Source: Candidatus Magasanikiibacteriota bacterium (GTDB lineage Bacteria; Patescibacteria; ABY1; Magasanikbacterales; 2-02-FULL-50-9b). Taken from it: a DNA stretch of 64,000 bases. The notes beneath the pieces were generated by a model that worked only from the letters and a program-made list of their open reading frames with translations, did not search any database and was not told the origin of the DNA. The translations under genes were made by a program, and so were the position numbers. The stretch spans positions 51,559-115,558 of the forward strand of contig CAITMK010000001.1 of the NCBI GenBank assembly GCA_903893485.1, given 5' to 3'. Below are positions 48,113-57,211 of the stretch, in pieces. Each line of letters opens with the position of its first letter. Within the stretch, counting starts at the first letter, position 1.

Positions 48113-49996
48113 ATGCAAGATCAAAAACCAAAAGTGATCATTAATCTTCCCCAGGCCAATCCTGAACAAGGAGATTCAGACCACTTTTTTGCGCAATTTC
48201 AAAAACAACATTCTGAAATTGCTGGATTGCTCCGCGATCTTACTGCGGTGCAAAATGAATTAACCGCAATTCAAAATGGTAAATTTGTTACCGCGGTCAA
48301 TGAAAGCAAAGCAACGCTCGAAGCTTTAAAAAAGCTCACGCCAAAACTGAACCAGCTAGGCGACAAACTTGATGGCTTATATGCTCAAGGCGACGAAACG
48401 CTCGCGGCAATGGGTATGGGCGAAGACTCGCCAGCGCGTCAATTATTCATCGAAGAACGTCAAAACTTTGAAAATCGAATTGATAACACCATTACACTTG
48501 CCGAACAGCTGGAACATGCGCAAACACGCCCAGAACGAGCGTCTGCCGCATTAAAAACTGAAAAGGCTCAGGATGTATTTAATTTGGATGCAGCTTTTGA
48601 CGATCAAAAAAAGAAAGCTCTTTTGGCAAAAATGCATTTCGGTGCCTTAAAACGTGAGGTTCAAAATATTGCCGACAATCAAAAGATGCCTAAAAATAAG
48701 GCACTCGATGAAATTTCAAGACTATTAGGCGACTATACTGAAAACGCCATCGATTTGCGTGCAACCAGTTCAAAAATACGTTTGGCAATTCTAAATGCTC
48801 CAAAATCTCTCGACAAAAAAACTGCCGCGGATAAGATTGATAGCATTTCAGATATTACCGGTGGCGTAATGAAAGAGGTTTTAACACTTATTCTTAATAC
48901 TCGCGAAAAACTTCTGCAGGGTGAGCCTGAAGTTGCGCCGAAAGCCGCAGAAGCTGCACGACCAAAAAATACCGCTCGCGAAGACTGGGGTGCCGAAGCA
49001 GCAGAAGCAATTGCAAAATACGATAAAACAATGGCGCGCACAGCGTACCCTGTTCAAGAAACAATTGCCGACATGGACTTACAAAAAGCTATTGATACCG
49101 CCCCTGGCATGGGTTCAACGCGTGTACCAAGCAAAGCTGGCCCCGTAGGAGGTTATGGTCTCAACAAACCAAACACTCAGGCAACCACAGAATCACATGG
49201 GCCAGAAATGCCTGAAACAATTTCTCCAGAGCTCATCATGGCAAAAATTGCGGAGCTACAAAACCTTGAAAATCGTATTATGAATTCATATGGTACGGGC
49301 AAAAATGCCGTCGTAACAATTGAATTTGCCAAAGATCCTGAAACCGGCCTACCATCCACAACCGAAATTGCTGGAATGAAACATAAAGAAGGTTTTTTTG
49401 CAGGCCTTGGACGCCTTGGGCGCGCCGCACTTGGCAGATTAAATGCCGATGAGATGAGAGTTGATATGCATATCAACGAATACAACGAAAAGCTTGCTGA
49501 AATTAAAAATCTCAAAACATTGGCCAAGGTTGCTTATGACGAAACCCGAATTATGCGGCCAACAATTTCAACCGCAAATCAGTCGATAATGGAGCGCATT
49601 GAAAACCGTCGCATGGAAGCCGGCAGACCAAATCAAGCTGAAATAATCAAACCCTACAACTATGCGGGAATTGATAATTGGTTAAAAAGCGGGGACGAAA
49701 GCGGAGACAGTCTGACCTCACAGCATGAAATTGAAATGCAAATGGCAAAAAATTACGAATTAAAAGCAAGTAAACTTCATGAAGTTTACCAAGATCTTAG
49801 TGAACCAAATAGCAAAATCACCTCTGTCGAAGCTTTGAAAATTGCATTGCAACAAGGAAAGCTTTTGGAAGATGGTGAACTTATGCCAGGCGAAAATCTC
49901 GAAAAAATGGTGACATCGTTTGGCAAATTCAACAAGAAAAATGCTGAGATATATCTTATCAAAACATTGAACCGCTTAAACGATCTCGCGGGCTAA
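48113..49996 (+). CDS. Uncharacterised coiled-coil protein (627 aa)
   Basis: No family recognised. No signal or membrane segment. Long heptad-like helices: residues 25-95 (FQKQHSEIAGLLRDLTAVQNELTA and on), 110-160 and 240-290. A Pro/Ala/Gly-rich linker (about 300-380) leads to a second helical part with ENRIMNSYG and HINEYNEKLAEIKNLKTLAK. The start at MQDQKPK follows an extended -10 by 28 nt. A possible cytoplasmic filament or scaffold, given only its shape. Confidence 0.7.
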   Translation: MQDQKPKVIINLPQANPEQGDSDHFFAQFQKQHSEIAGLLRDLTAVQNELTAIQNGKFVTAVNESKATLEALKKLTPKLNQLGDKLDGLYAQGDETLAAMGMGEDSPARQLFIEERQNFENRIDNTITLAEQLEHAQTRPERASAALKTEKAQDVFNLDAAFDDQKKKALLAKMHFGALKREVQNIADNQKMPKNKALDEISRLLGDYTENAIDLRATSSKIRLAILNAPKSLDKKTAADKIDSISDITGGVMKEVLTLILNTREKLLQGEPEVAPKAAEAARPKNTAREDWGAEAAEAIAKYDKTMARTAYPVQETIADMDLQKAIDTAPGMGSTRVPSKAGPVGGYGLNKPNTQATTESHGPEMPETISPELIMAKIAELQNLENRIMNSYGTGKNAVVTIEFAKDPETGLPSTTEIAGMKHKEGFFAGLGRLGRAALGRLNADEMRVDMHINEYNEKLAEIKNLKTLAKVAYDETRIMRPTISTANQSIMERIENRRMEAGRPNQAEIIKPYNYAGIDNWLKSGDESGDSLTSQHEIEMQMAKNYELKASKLHEVYQDLSEPNSKITSVEALKIALQQGKLLEDGELMPGENLEKMVTSFGKFNKKNAEIYLIKTLNRLNDLAG

Positions 49997-50012
49997 AAAG
50001 CTCTGGATAAAT

Positions 50013-50045
50013 TAAAAATACGCGGATCAAACCGCGTATTTTTTT
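50013..50045 (+). terminator. Terminator of the coiled-coil gene
   Basis: AAATACGCGG and CCGCGTATTT around ATCAAA, followed by TTTTT. It lies right before the stop of the convergent gene. Confidence 0.85.
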
Positions 50046-50062
50046 ATGCCAAAGTTATAAGT

Positions 50063-51397
50063 TTATTGAATCGTAACTTTTATTCTTGATGGCACCTTTG
50101 GGGCATGATCAACCCAGAATGGAAAGAACGAAATATCCACATGCGTAATTCCCTTAATGCTGCTAAGCGCATCTACAATTTCCTGTTTACTACGACCCAA
50201 AAATTGCGCTGGTTGAAAGGCACTTGCATGCGCATCAAGCACTGCCTTGCCCTCGCGATACACCTGCAGCTTGGCCGTTTTTGTTTCAGCCGATAACGAT
50301 TGCAACGAAACCGTTGGTGCATCACCTTCAAAAATTACTTTGTGATAGGGTGTTGGCGCTTGATTTGAAACCTCTGTATCAGCGGCACTATAAACCGAGG
50401 ATTTTGGATATGCCACAAATGCCATGGTTCCCTGCGCAGTCACTACAAAAGCGCTTGTTTCATCACCAGGCTTCGCGCTTGAATCTGCTTGCACAGAAAC
50501 TGGCGAATGCAAAACAGCGTATGAATCTGGGATGGTAACCGTGGTAAGTGCGGTTTGGCCAATTTCAAATAATGCCTTACGCGCATTTTCCTTGGCGGCA
50601 TCAATGTCTTGCTGCGTCACAATCCCAACTTTACTTGAACCACCCGCCGTTGACGCAATTGATTTACCAAAAATTATTTTTTGATTCGCCGCAGAAAGAC
50701 CAGGGATGGTAAAATTTCCAGCAGCCACGTCTCCTTCAGGACCTGTTTTATCAGCTACAATTTCCGCGGTTACCTGCCCACCCGCTGGAGCCGTAACCGA
50801 TTTGATTAAACGAAATAATACACCACCATCGCTCAAAAAACGCGTGGTTGCGACCAGTGATTGCACTGTTTTACCTTGATTATATATTGTAACCACGCCA
50901 TGTGATTTACCCGGCTTATCCGTTGTTGTCTGTGGCGAAACAGTAATTGAAGTGCTCGTAGTCACACTCAAAATAATACCTTGAAATGTGTCCGGCGCTA
51001 CTGCAGCAGTACTCGTTGAAACCAAACTTGCGTCAGTAATAGTTACTGGAAATGTTGCAGCAACCGGAATCGGTTCCTGCGTAATAACAATCGTGCCACG
51101 TTGAAATGTAAAAAACGCGATCACCCCAGCAACTACAATGGTAATTCCAAAAAATGCCAGTGAGATTCGACGGTATACATTTACTTTGTGAGGCGCGTGC
51201 GTCGCGGTATCAATCGAAATACGAGGGCGCTCACGACGTGGCGCTTCAACTTCTTCCACAACAGGGCTGGCGCGACGACGAGCCGTTGGACGACGTGTGA
51301 CTGTTTTGCGCACAGACTTTACGACGCGCTTTTTTTTGGGTGTTGACGGTTCAAAATACTCTCCGTCAATCGGTAAATCATTAAATTCTTCTGGCAT
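50063..51397 (-). CDS. Uncharacterised single-pass membrane protein (444 aa)
   Basis: No family recognised with confidence. Residues 1-75 are basic and cytoplasmic (PKKKRVVKSVRKTVTRRPTARRRA), 79-101 form one membrane segment (ISLAFFGITIVVAGVIAFFTF), and 340 residues of beta-rich domains lie outside: GVVTIYNQGKTVQSLVATTRF, APAGGQVTAEIVADKTGPEGDV and NFTIPGLSAANQKIIFG. The GPEGNV-type repeat pattern brings to mind baseplate J-like domains. It follows pilB in the same direction with a gap of 5 nt. Confidence 0.7.
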   Translation of the reverse strand: MPEEFNDLPIDGEYFEPSTPKKKRVVKSVRKTVTRRPTARRRASPVVEEVEAPRRERPRISIDTATHAPHKVNVYRRISLAFFGITIVVAGVIAFFTFQRGTIVITQEPIPVAATFPVTITDASLVSTSTAAVAPDTFQGIILSVTTSTSITVSPQTTTDKPGKSHGVVTIYNQGKTVQSLVATTRFLSDGGVLFRLIKSVTAPAGGQVTAEIVADKTGPEGDVAAGNFTIPGLSAANQKIIFGKSIASTAGGSSKVGIVTQQDIDAAKENARKALFEIGQTALTTVTIPDSYAVLHSPVSVQADSSAKPGDETSAFVVTAQGTMAFVAYPKSSVYSAADTEVSNQAPTPYHKVIFEGDAPTVSLQSLSAETKTAKLQVYREGKAVLDAHASAFQPAQFLGRSKQEIVDALSSIKGITHVDISFFPFWVDHAPKVPSRIKVTIQ

Positions 51398-51402
51398 ATT
51401 TT

Positions 51403-53133
51403 TTATTCACTAACGCGGAACACTTCGGACAAGGCCGTTAAGCCATCCGCTGCCTTAAGTATACCATCTTGAGCCATGGTGACCATACCATCGGCCTGTG
51501 CCTGCGCCTGAATATCAAATTCAGACATTTGACCGGACAAAATAATCTTTTCAATGGACGGTGTCATAGTGAAAATTTCGTACACACCAACACGGCCCTT
51601 ATATCCAAGCATTTTACACTCTTTGCAACCCGGCGCGGTCATAAACTTGGCATTTTCAAGATCAAAATGTTCGCCGCTAGCTGGCGACAAGGTTTTCATA
51701 ATATCGGCAACGCGCGCCTTATCTGTGTCAGAAAGCGCGGTTACCACTTTACACGCAAGGCAAAGTCGACGCACCAAACGTTGGCCAATAATTGCGTTTA
51801 ATGCCGGCGCAAGCAAAAACGGCTTAACGCCCATGGAAAGAAAACGTGGAATTGCGCCAGACGCACTGTTGGTATGAATCGTTGAAAGCAATAAATGACC
51901 AGTCAGCGCGGCTTGAATTGCAACTTCAGCGGTTGGCAAATCACGGATTTCACCAACCATACAAATATCTGGATCCTGACGCAAAATTGATTTGAGCGCG
52001 TCAGCAAACGTATACCCTTTAGTTTGATCGATCTGTGATTGATTCACGCCTTCCAATTTATATTCAACAGGATCTTCAAGGGTGATAATTTTAACACCTG
52101 GCTGGTTTTTCTTTTTCAAAATGGTATACAACGATGTGGTTTTACCGGAACCAGTTGGACCGGTGGTAATAATCATGCCATTTGGACGATCAATTTCATG
52201 TGATAATTTTTCAAATGCTTTGCCACGAATACCAAGACCCTCGAAACTAGCGTCGCCCTGCGGCTTCAAAATACGCATTACAACGCTTTCGCCGTACGCA
52301 GTTGGAATTGTGGACACACGCACATCAATCTTTCCTTCTGCGAGCACCAAGGTGATGCGACCATCTTGCGGTTTGTCATCGATGTTGATTTTTAAACCTG
52401 CGAGCAGCTTCACACGTGAAATAATTTTTTTCCACGACTCCGACGGTACATCGCCAATTTCATGCAAAATACCATCTAAACGCAAACGAACAATCACCTT
52501 GTGTTCTTCCGCTTCAATATGCACATCAGATGCGTTCATTTTAAATGCCGCCGCAAACACCAATGTCACAAAATCAGTGGTGTTAATTTCCTTCATTTTC
52601 GCCGCTAATTCTGGAAGCGAATTAAAAAGCGATTGAAATTTTTCCAAATCTTCGTTCGTAATTCCAACATCACGCGTTACAGTAATAATTTTTGGAAGCG
52701 ATGCGTAAAGTGCCATTGCTTTGTCAAAACTTTCTTGCGAAATGACGTATGGAATTATTTTATTTTTTTTATCTACCGCAATGCGCTTTAAAAATTCCTG
52801 CACCGCGGTATCTGCAATGCTCACGACACCAACACGCGCTTCTTGCCCTTCTGCAAAAAAACAAACCACGGAAAATTTGCGCGCGTCATCTTCGGAAAAA
52901 AGTTGCAGGGCTTCTGGCGGAATTGGAAACTTACGCAAATCCATGTAACGCAAATGATAATCCGCCGCAGAAGTTTGCGCCTGCTGCTCAAATTTTTCAA
53001 GTGCAACGGCATGCAATTTTTCGTGCAACCGAAGATCGGCTGTTTCTTCATCAACCGCAATGCCAGCCGCTTTTCCAGGAGTTGGCGTTCCTTGTTTTTT
53101 TAAAAGATCAGAAAGACCGGCAACAGCTCCCAT
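51403..53133 (-). CDS. pilB: GspE/PilB-type secretion ATPase
   Basis: A 576-residue hexameric ATPase that powers type IV pilus extension or type II secretion. An N-terminal MshEN-like domain (about 50-150) precedes the core: GPTGSGKTTSLYTIL (Walker A), Asp box ITLEDPVEYKLEGVNQSQI, Walker B DPDICMVGEIRD, the His box LLSTIHTNSA and the four-Cys zinc motif CLAC to CKECKMLGYKGRVGVYEIF. No pilin, PilC or PilT gene lies in the window. The two downstream membrane genes may be partners. Confidence 0.93.
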   Translation of the reverse strand: MGAVAGLSDLLKKQGTPTPGKAAGIAVDEETADLRLHEKLHAVALEKFEQQAQTSAADYHLRYMDLRKFPIPPEALQLFSEDDARKFSVVCFFAEGQEARVGVVSIADTAVQEFLKRIAVDKKNKIIPYVISQESFDKAMALYASLPKIITVTRDVGITNEDLEKFQSLFNSLPELAAKMKEINTTDFVTLVFAAAFKMNASDVHIEAEEHKVIVRLRLDGILHEIGDVPSESWKKIISRVKLLAGLKINIDDKPQDGRITLVLAEGKIDVRVSTIPTAYGESVVMRILKPQGDASFEGLGIRGKAFEKLSHEIDRPNGMIITTGPTGSGKTTSLYTILKKKNQPGVKIITLEDPVEYKLEGVNQSQIDQTKGYTFADALKSILRQDPDICMVGEIRDLPTAEVAIQAALTGHLLLSTIHTNSASGAIPRFLSMGVKPFLLAPALNAIIGQRLVRRLCLACKVVTALSDTDKARVADIMKTLSPASGEHFDLENAKFMTAPGCKECKMLGYKGRVGVYEIFTMTPSIEKIILSGQMSEFDIQAQAQADGMVTMAQDGILKAADGLTALSEVFRVSE

Positions 53134-53139
53134 AAAAAT

Positions 53140-54111
53140 TTATCCACGACGTGCAAAGGAACCTAAAAATCTAATCACTTTACTCACTGGCGAATCTGCA
53201 ACCATGTGGTCGAATAGCGCCACGACTGACATGAAAAACCAAGTGGTATAGATAGCCATCACCACCCAACAGGCGATAAATAATACGGCTAAGTTTACGA
53301 TTACTGCTGGTGCAAACAATCCAGTTGTTAATTTTACCAGTATTGCAAAGTAAAAAAGCGGCGCCCACAAAACGGCAAATACCAATTTTGATACAATAAG
53401 AAATACGGTATTGAGCACTAAAAATATTACACCAATTTCCAATGATGCAAGCCAATGTTTTGCAAATAAATTAGTTGCGCATGCCAACGCTTTACGTAAT
53501 TTCATTTTCTCTAAGACGATATAGCATGTGGCGTACAATGCAATAAACGTAATGCAGATATCAAAAACCGCGAGCAATGCAAAACCGAGCACAAAAATAA
53601 CTTTTGGCCACCAAGCAAATGGAAAAGCTTCCACCATGTAACGAATTGCCGAAACACCACCAGTTACAATTAATGCAGAAATTCCTTTGACCACCAAAAT
53701 GCCGAGAATTGCCCAAAAATGTTGGAACGCAGCAATCCACGCCGCCTTGAATGAATAAATTCGCTTACGAAAAATAAATTCACCGGCCGCAACAAGGGCA
53801 CCTTGCGCCTGAATCACTAAAAAGAAAAACAGGATCATCAAAATGCCAAGCAGCGCCGCAGAAATAATACCCCCAAAAATATCCCAGCCAGACGCCGCAA
53901 CAAACGAAGGAAAAAACCATGATTGCCCCGTGGCATTCACATGCGCCATGTCCAAACCTACTGACGTGATTTTAAAAAGTCCCGCGAGTGAATAAAAAAA
54001 TTGTGTTTGCCCCATGAAAAAAGCAAATGCGCCAAGCACCCAAAGCGCGGGATGCCGCCAGGTCACGCTCCACGCGTCTCGCAAAATGTGTCGATAAATT
54101 TTTTGTGCCAT
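53140..54111 (-). CDS. Uncharacterised polytopic membrane protein (323 aa)
   Basis: No family recognised. About six hydrophobic segments, at roughly 23-40, 75-105, 132-150, 165-195, 220-250 and 265-300. Short basic loops (FRKRIYSFKAAW, LEKMKLRKALACATN) face the cytoplasm. The pattern is like DUF4013/glycerophosphoryl-type small membrane proteins, but not firmly. It lies upstream of pilB with a 6-nt gap. Confidence 0.7.
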   Translation of the reverse strand: MAQKIYRHILRDAWSVTWRHPALWVLGAFAFFMGQTQFFYSLAGLFKITSVGLDMAHVNATGQSWFFPSFVAASGWDIFGGIISAALLGILMILFFFLVIQAQGALVAAGEFIFRKRIYSFKAAWIAAFQHFWAILGILVVKGISALIVTGGVSAIRYMVEAFPFAWWPKVIFVLGFALLAVFDICITFIALYATCYIVLEKMKLRKALACATNLFAKHWLASLEIGVIFLVLNTVFLIVSKLVFAVLWAPLFYFAILVKLTTGLFAPAVIVNLAVLFIACWVVMAIYTTWFFMSVVALFDHMVADSPVSKVIRFLGSFARRG

Positions 54112-54160
54112 AGATAAGAAGAACTATATGGCAACAGTATAACACATCCGCAAAAAAATG

Positions 54161-55264
54161 TTATGCGGCTTTGTCGCCTCTAAAAAAACTAAGAAATCGA
54201 GATCCTAAACTTTTTTTATTAGCTTTTGCCTCCTCACGAACTTTACGCACATCATTTAAATAACGCACTTCTGCAGAAACATGGTCTGCCGCTGCATTTG
54301 CAGGTTCACGCAATGGACTTGTGTATAAACCTTGATGACTTCGAAGTCGATCGCTAACTTTATTCTTTCCCAACAATGCACGCGCTTGTTCTGGATTTGC
54401 CCCCATATATTCCTCTTGAGGTTCTTCCATATTTTCATTTGCAGGCTCAATGTTTTTTGGAAATGTAAGCGCAGAACCCAAGCCCATGCTGCGGCGAGCC
54501 GCGATACGTGATCGATCTGCGGTACTACCAAGAAGTTCGCTAGTGACATCTTCCATCGATTCTTCAGCAACATCTTCAGTATGATTAGCAGGTACTTCTG
54601 GCACCATGTCCGATGTAATTACCGTTTCTCCTTCCGCGGTATTTCCAAAAAAACGTTCCTCAGCCGTCTGATTATCTGCTGTAGCCAAACTTTCAGCTGA
54701 TTTACCACCACCTATTCGACTCGATGGCATTCCCGAATGCTCACGCATTGTACTTGCCAAACGTGTCTGAATATTTTTAGGAACGCTTTTTGCCATATCT
54801 GGAGCTGCGCCAAAATGCAAACCTGCGCGAACGACATCAGCACCTACTGTCTCTGCAGACAGTTCTGGCAACTCTGGCATACCTTCTGCAGCTTGCTTAG
54901 CTTGTAGTTGCGCAATATATTCAGGAGAAACTTTTACACCAGGCGCACCGCTCACAACGCCAACTGATTTGGCAGCGATTTCCGCATGTTTGGCTAAAAC
55001 ATTTTTGCGCAGTATCGCTTCGCTTCCATCTTGGATGCTTAAAATTTCGCTATCATATTTTTGAATTTGTTTAAACATGCTGTCCAAAGGCCCTTTCCAA
55101 GCAGGATTTTTACCTTTCTCGGTTTGGTACTTACTATAAGTTTCAACAAGTTTTGCACGTGCTTCCTGTTTTTGTTTCAAGATACTTGGAACACCCTCAC
55201 GTTTTGGGGGTAATTTATTTTCTTGAGCAGCTTCAGGTTTTATATTTTCAAATTTTTGAGCCAT
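54161..55264 (-). CDS. Uncharacterised soluble protein (367 aa)
   Basis: No family recognised. Highly charged and low in hydrophobics, partly disordered: N-terminal helices (ILKQKQEARAKLVETYSKYQTEKG), a middle part with Gly/Ser/Glu runs (PEVPANHTEDVAEESMEDVTS) and a basic C-terminus (EEAKANKKSLGSRFLSFFRG). It shares with gap the 15-nt box TATGCTATACTATTT in its promoter. A substrate-like or regulatory protein is conceivable. Confidence 0.65.
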   Translation of the reverse strand: MAQKFENIKPEAAQENKLPPKREGVPSILKQKQEARAKLVETYSKYQTEKGKNPAWKGPLDSMFKQIQKYDSEILSIQDGSEAILRKNVLAKHAEIAAKSVGVVSGAPGVKVSPEYIAQLQAKQAAEGMPELPELSAETVGADVVRAGLHFGAAPDMAKSVPKNIQTRLASTMREHSGMPSSRIGGGKSAESLATADNQTAEERFFGNTAEGETVITSDMVPEVPANHTEDVAEESMEDVTSELLGSTADRSRIAARRSMGLGSALTFPKNIEPANENMEEPQEEYMGANPEQARALLGKNKVSDRLRSHQGLYTSPLREPANAAADHVSAEVRYLNDVRKVREEAKANKKSLGSRFLSFFRGDKAA

Positions 55265-55279
55265 ACTAAAATTGATATG

Positions 55280-55294
55280 AAATAGTATAGCATA
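55280..55294 (-). promoter_or_regulatory. Promoter box identical to that of gap
   Basis: The minus strand reads TATGCTATACTATTT, with an extended -10 (TGC before TATACT). The start codon lies 19 nt after the -10. Confidence 0.6.
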
Positions 55295-55319
55295 CTTTTA
55301 TATCAAAAAAATAAAAATT

Positions 55320-55348
55320 AAAAAACCGCCCTGCATGGGCGGCTTTTT
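55320..55348. terminator. Terminator of ftsH
   Basis: CCGCCC and GGGCGG around TGCAT, with an A-tract on the left and a T-tract on the right. On the minus strand it ends ftsH. Confidence 0.85.
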
Positions 55349-55356
55349 GTTTTATA

Positions 55357-57189
55357 TTATTCAGCCTTTTTAACTCCGACCAATGCAACAAATTCTTCTT
55401 CTTCCAAAGTTTCTTTTGCGAGTAAGTGATCAGCAATTTTATCGAGCACTGCGCGATGCGTGGTCAAAATTTCAACCGCGCGACGACGTGCGTCTTCAAC
55501 TAAACGTACAACTTCGGCATCGATCGCCTCTGCAGTTTTTTCACTGTAATCGCGAGCTTCCATGCTACCACGGCCCATGAACATTGCTTCTTCGGTTTCG
55601 CCGAAGGTGCGGGCGCCAAGTGAATCACTCATGCCGTAACGCATCACCGCGTCTTTTGCAATTTGTGTTGCGCTACGCAAATCACTTGATGGACCAGTCG
55701 AGATCATGTCATCACCAAAGATTAATTTTTCTGCAGCATAGCCACCCATTGCAACGGCCAAATCATCATAAAATTCGGCGCGAGTGTGATAGTGTTTGTC
55801 TTCGGTTGGCATTTTGAGTGTGTAACCGCCAGCATGGCCACGAGAAATAATTGAAACCTTACGAATCGGATCTGAGTATTTAAGCAAATGACCAACAAGC
55901 GCATGACCACCTTCGTGATATGCGGTCATCTTGCGTTCTTGTTCACTAAATACATGGCTGCGGCGTTCTGGACCAAGGATTACCTTGTCCACTGATTCCA
56001 AAATTTCGGTAACACCAACAGATTTTTTGGCGCGGCGTGCAGTTAAGATTGCAGCTTCATTCAAGAGGTTTGCTAAATCAGCACCCGTAAACCCTGGCGT
56101 GCGTTCTGCAATGTTACGAAGTGAAACATCTGCATCGAGTGGTTTATTTTTTGCGTGAATTCCCAAAATTGCTTCACGTTCGTTAATGTCTGGAAGTGAA
56201 ACGGTTACGCGACGGTCAAAGCGACCTGGGCGAAGAAGTGCTGGATCCAAAACATCTGGACGATTAGTTGCGGCGATCACAATAAGGCCGCCATTTGGCT
56301 GAAAGCCATCCATTTCCACCAAAATCTGATTCAAGGTCTGTTCGCGTTCATCATGTGAACCGCCCATACCCGAACCACGACGGCGACCAACAGCATCGAT
56401 TTCATCGATAAAAATAATTGCTGGAGCCATTTTTTTTGCGCGACCAAACAAGTCGCGAACACGTGACGCACCAACGCCTACAAACATTTCTACGAATTCA
56501 GAACCTGACATGTGGAGAAATGGCACACCTGCCTCACCCGCAACCGCGCGAGCGAGCAATGTTTTACCCGTACCAGGCGAACCCATAAGCAGCACACCCT
56601 TTGGTGTTTTTGCACCTAAATTTGAAAACTTCTCTGGAGTCTTTAAAAATTCAACGATTTCCTTTAATTCTTCTTTTGATTCCTTCATGCCGGCAACATC
56701 GTCGAAGGTAACTTTAACCTTTTCGTCGATGTCCATTTCCTTGCCAGCTGCCTGGCCAAAACCCATGGCGCGATTATTGGCACCAGAAACCTGACGTGCC
56801 ATGTAATAAAATAACACGCCAATAAGTACAATTGGAGCAAAGATTGGCATAAGCATGCCAAACCAATATTCCCAGCCATGCTGATCAGTAACGGACAAAT
56901 TTGCCGCCTGAAGCTGCTCTGGTGTAACACCCATTGCGCGCAAAACGGTTGGCAATGAATCACCAGGTTCCTTGCGAGACACAAGCGCGCTCCCGTCGCG
57001 CTTGGTCACGGTCAAGTTTACGTCGTTTACCTCAATTTTTTGAACTTCATTTTTTTCAATGGCTGCGGCCACGTCAGACAAACCAACTTCCGTTGGTGCC
57101 TGTTTGGTGCTACGAACCCCCTGCGCAATGAGCGCAAGAAGAATCATAGCCACCACAAAAATTCCAATGTTTTTGAGGAACGTACGCAT
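55357..57189 (-). CDS. ftsH: ATP-dependent zinc metalloprotease FtsH
   Basis: A 610-residue membrane AAA+ protease that degrades misfolded membrane proteins. Two membrane segments (about 8-26 and 105-128) enclose an extracytoplasmic domain. AAA part: Walker A GSPGTGKT, where the usual second Pro is Ser, Walker B FIDEIDAVGRRRG, and the second region of homology ATNRPDVLDPALLRPGRFDR. The protease part has the zinc motif HEGGH in AYHEGGHALVGH. The start at MRTFLKN lies 22 nt after the rpsA stop and opens directly into the first membrane segment. Confidence 0.97.
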   Translation of the reverse strand: MRTFLKNIGIFVVAMILLALIAQGVRSTKQAPTEVGLSDVAAAIEKNEVQKIEVNDVNLTVTKRDGSALVSRKEPGDSLPTVLRAMGVTPEQLQAANLSVTDQHGWEYWFGMLMPIFAPIVLIGVLFYYMARQVSGANNRAMGFGQAAGKEMDIDEKVKVTFDDVAGMKESKEELKEIVEFLKTPEKFSNLGAKTPKGVLLMGSPGTGKTLLARAVAGEAGVPFLHMSGSEFVEMFVGVGASRVRDLFGRAKKMAPAIIFIDEIDAVGRRRGSGMGGSHDEREQTLNQILVEMDGFQPNGGLIVIAATNRPDVLDPALLRPGRFDRRVTVSLPDINEREAILGIHAKNKPLDADVSLRNIAERTPGFTGADLANLLNEAAILTARRAKKSVGVTEILESVDKVILGPERRSHVFSEQERKMTAYHEGGHALVGHLLKYSDPIRKVSIISRGHAGGYTLKMPTEDKHYHTRAEFYDDLAVAMGGYAAEKLIFGDDMISTGPSSDLRSATQIAKDAVMRYGMSDSLGARTFGETEEAMFMGRGSMEARDYSEKTAEAIDAEVVRLVEDARRRAVEILTTHRAVLDKIADHLLAKETLEEEEFVALVGVKKAE

Positions 57190-57211
57190 AAATTTTTTGC
57201 TGATTAAGCGA

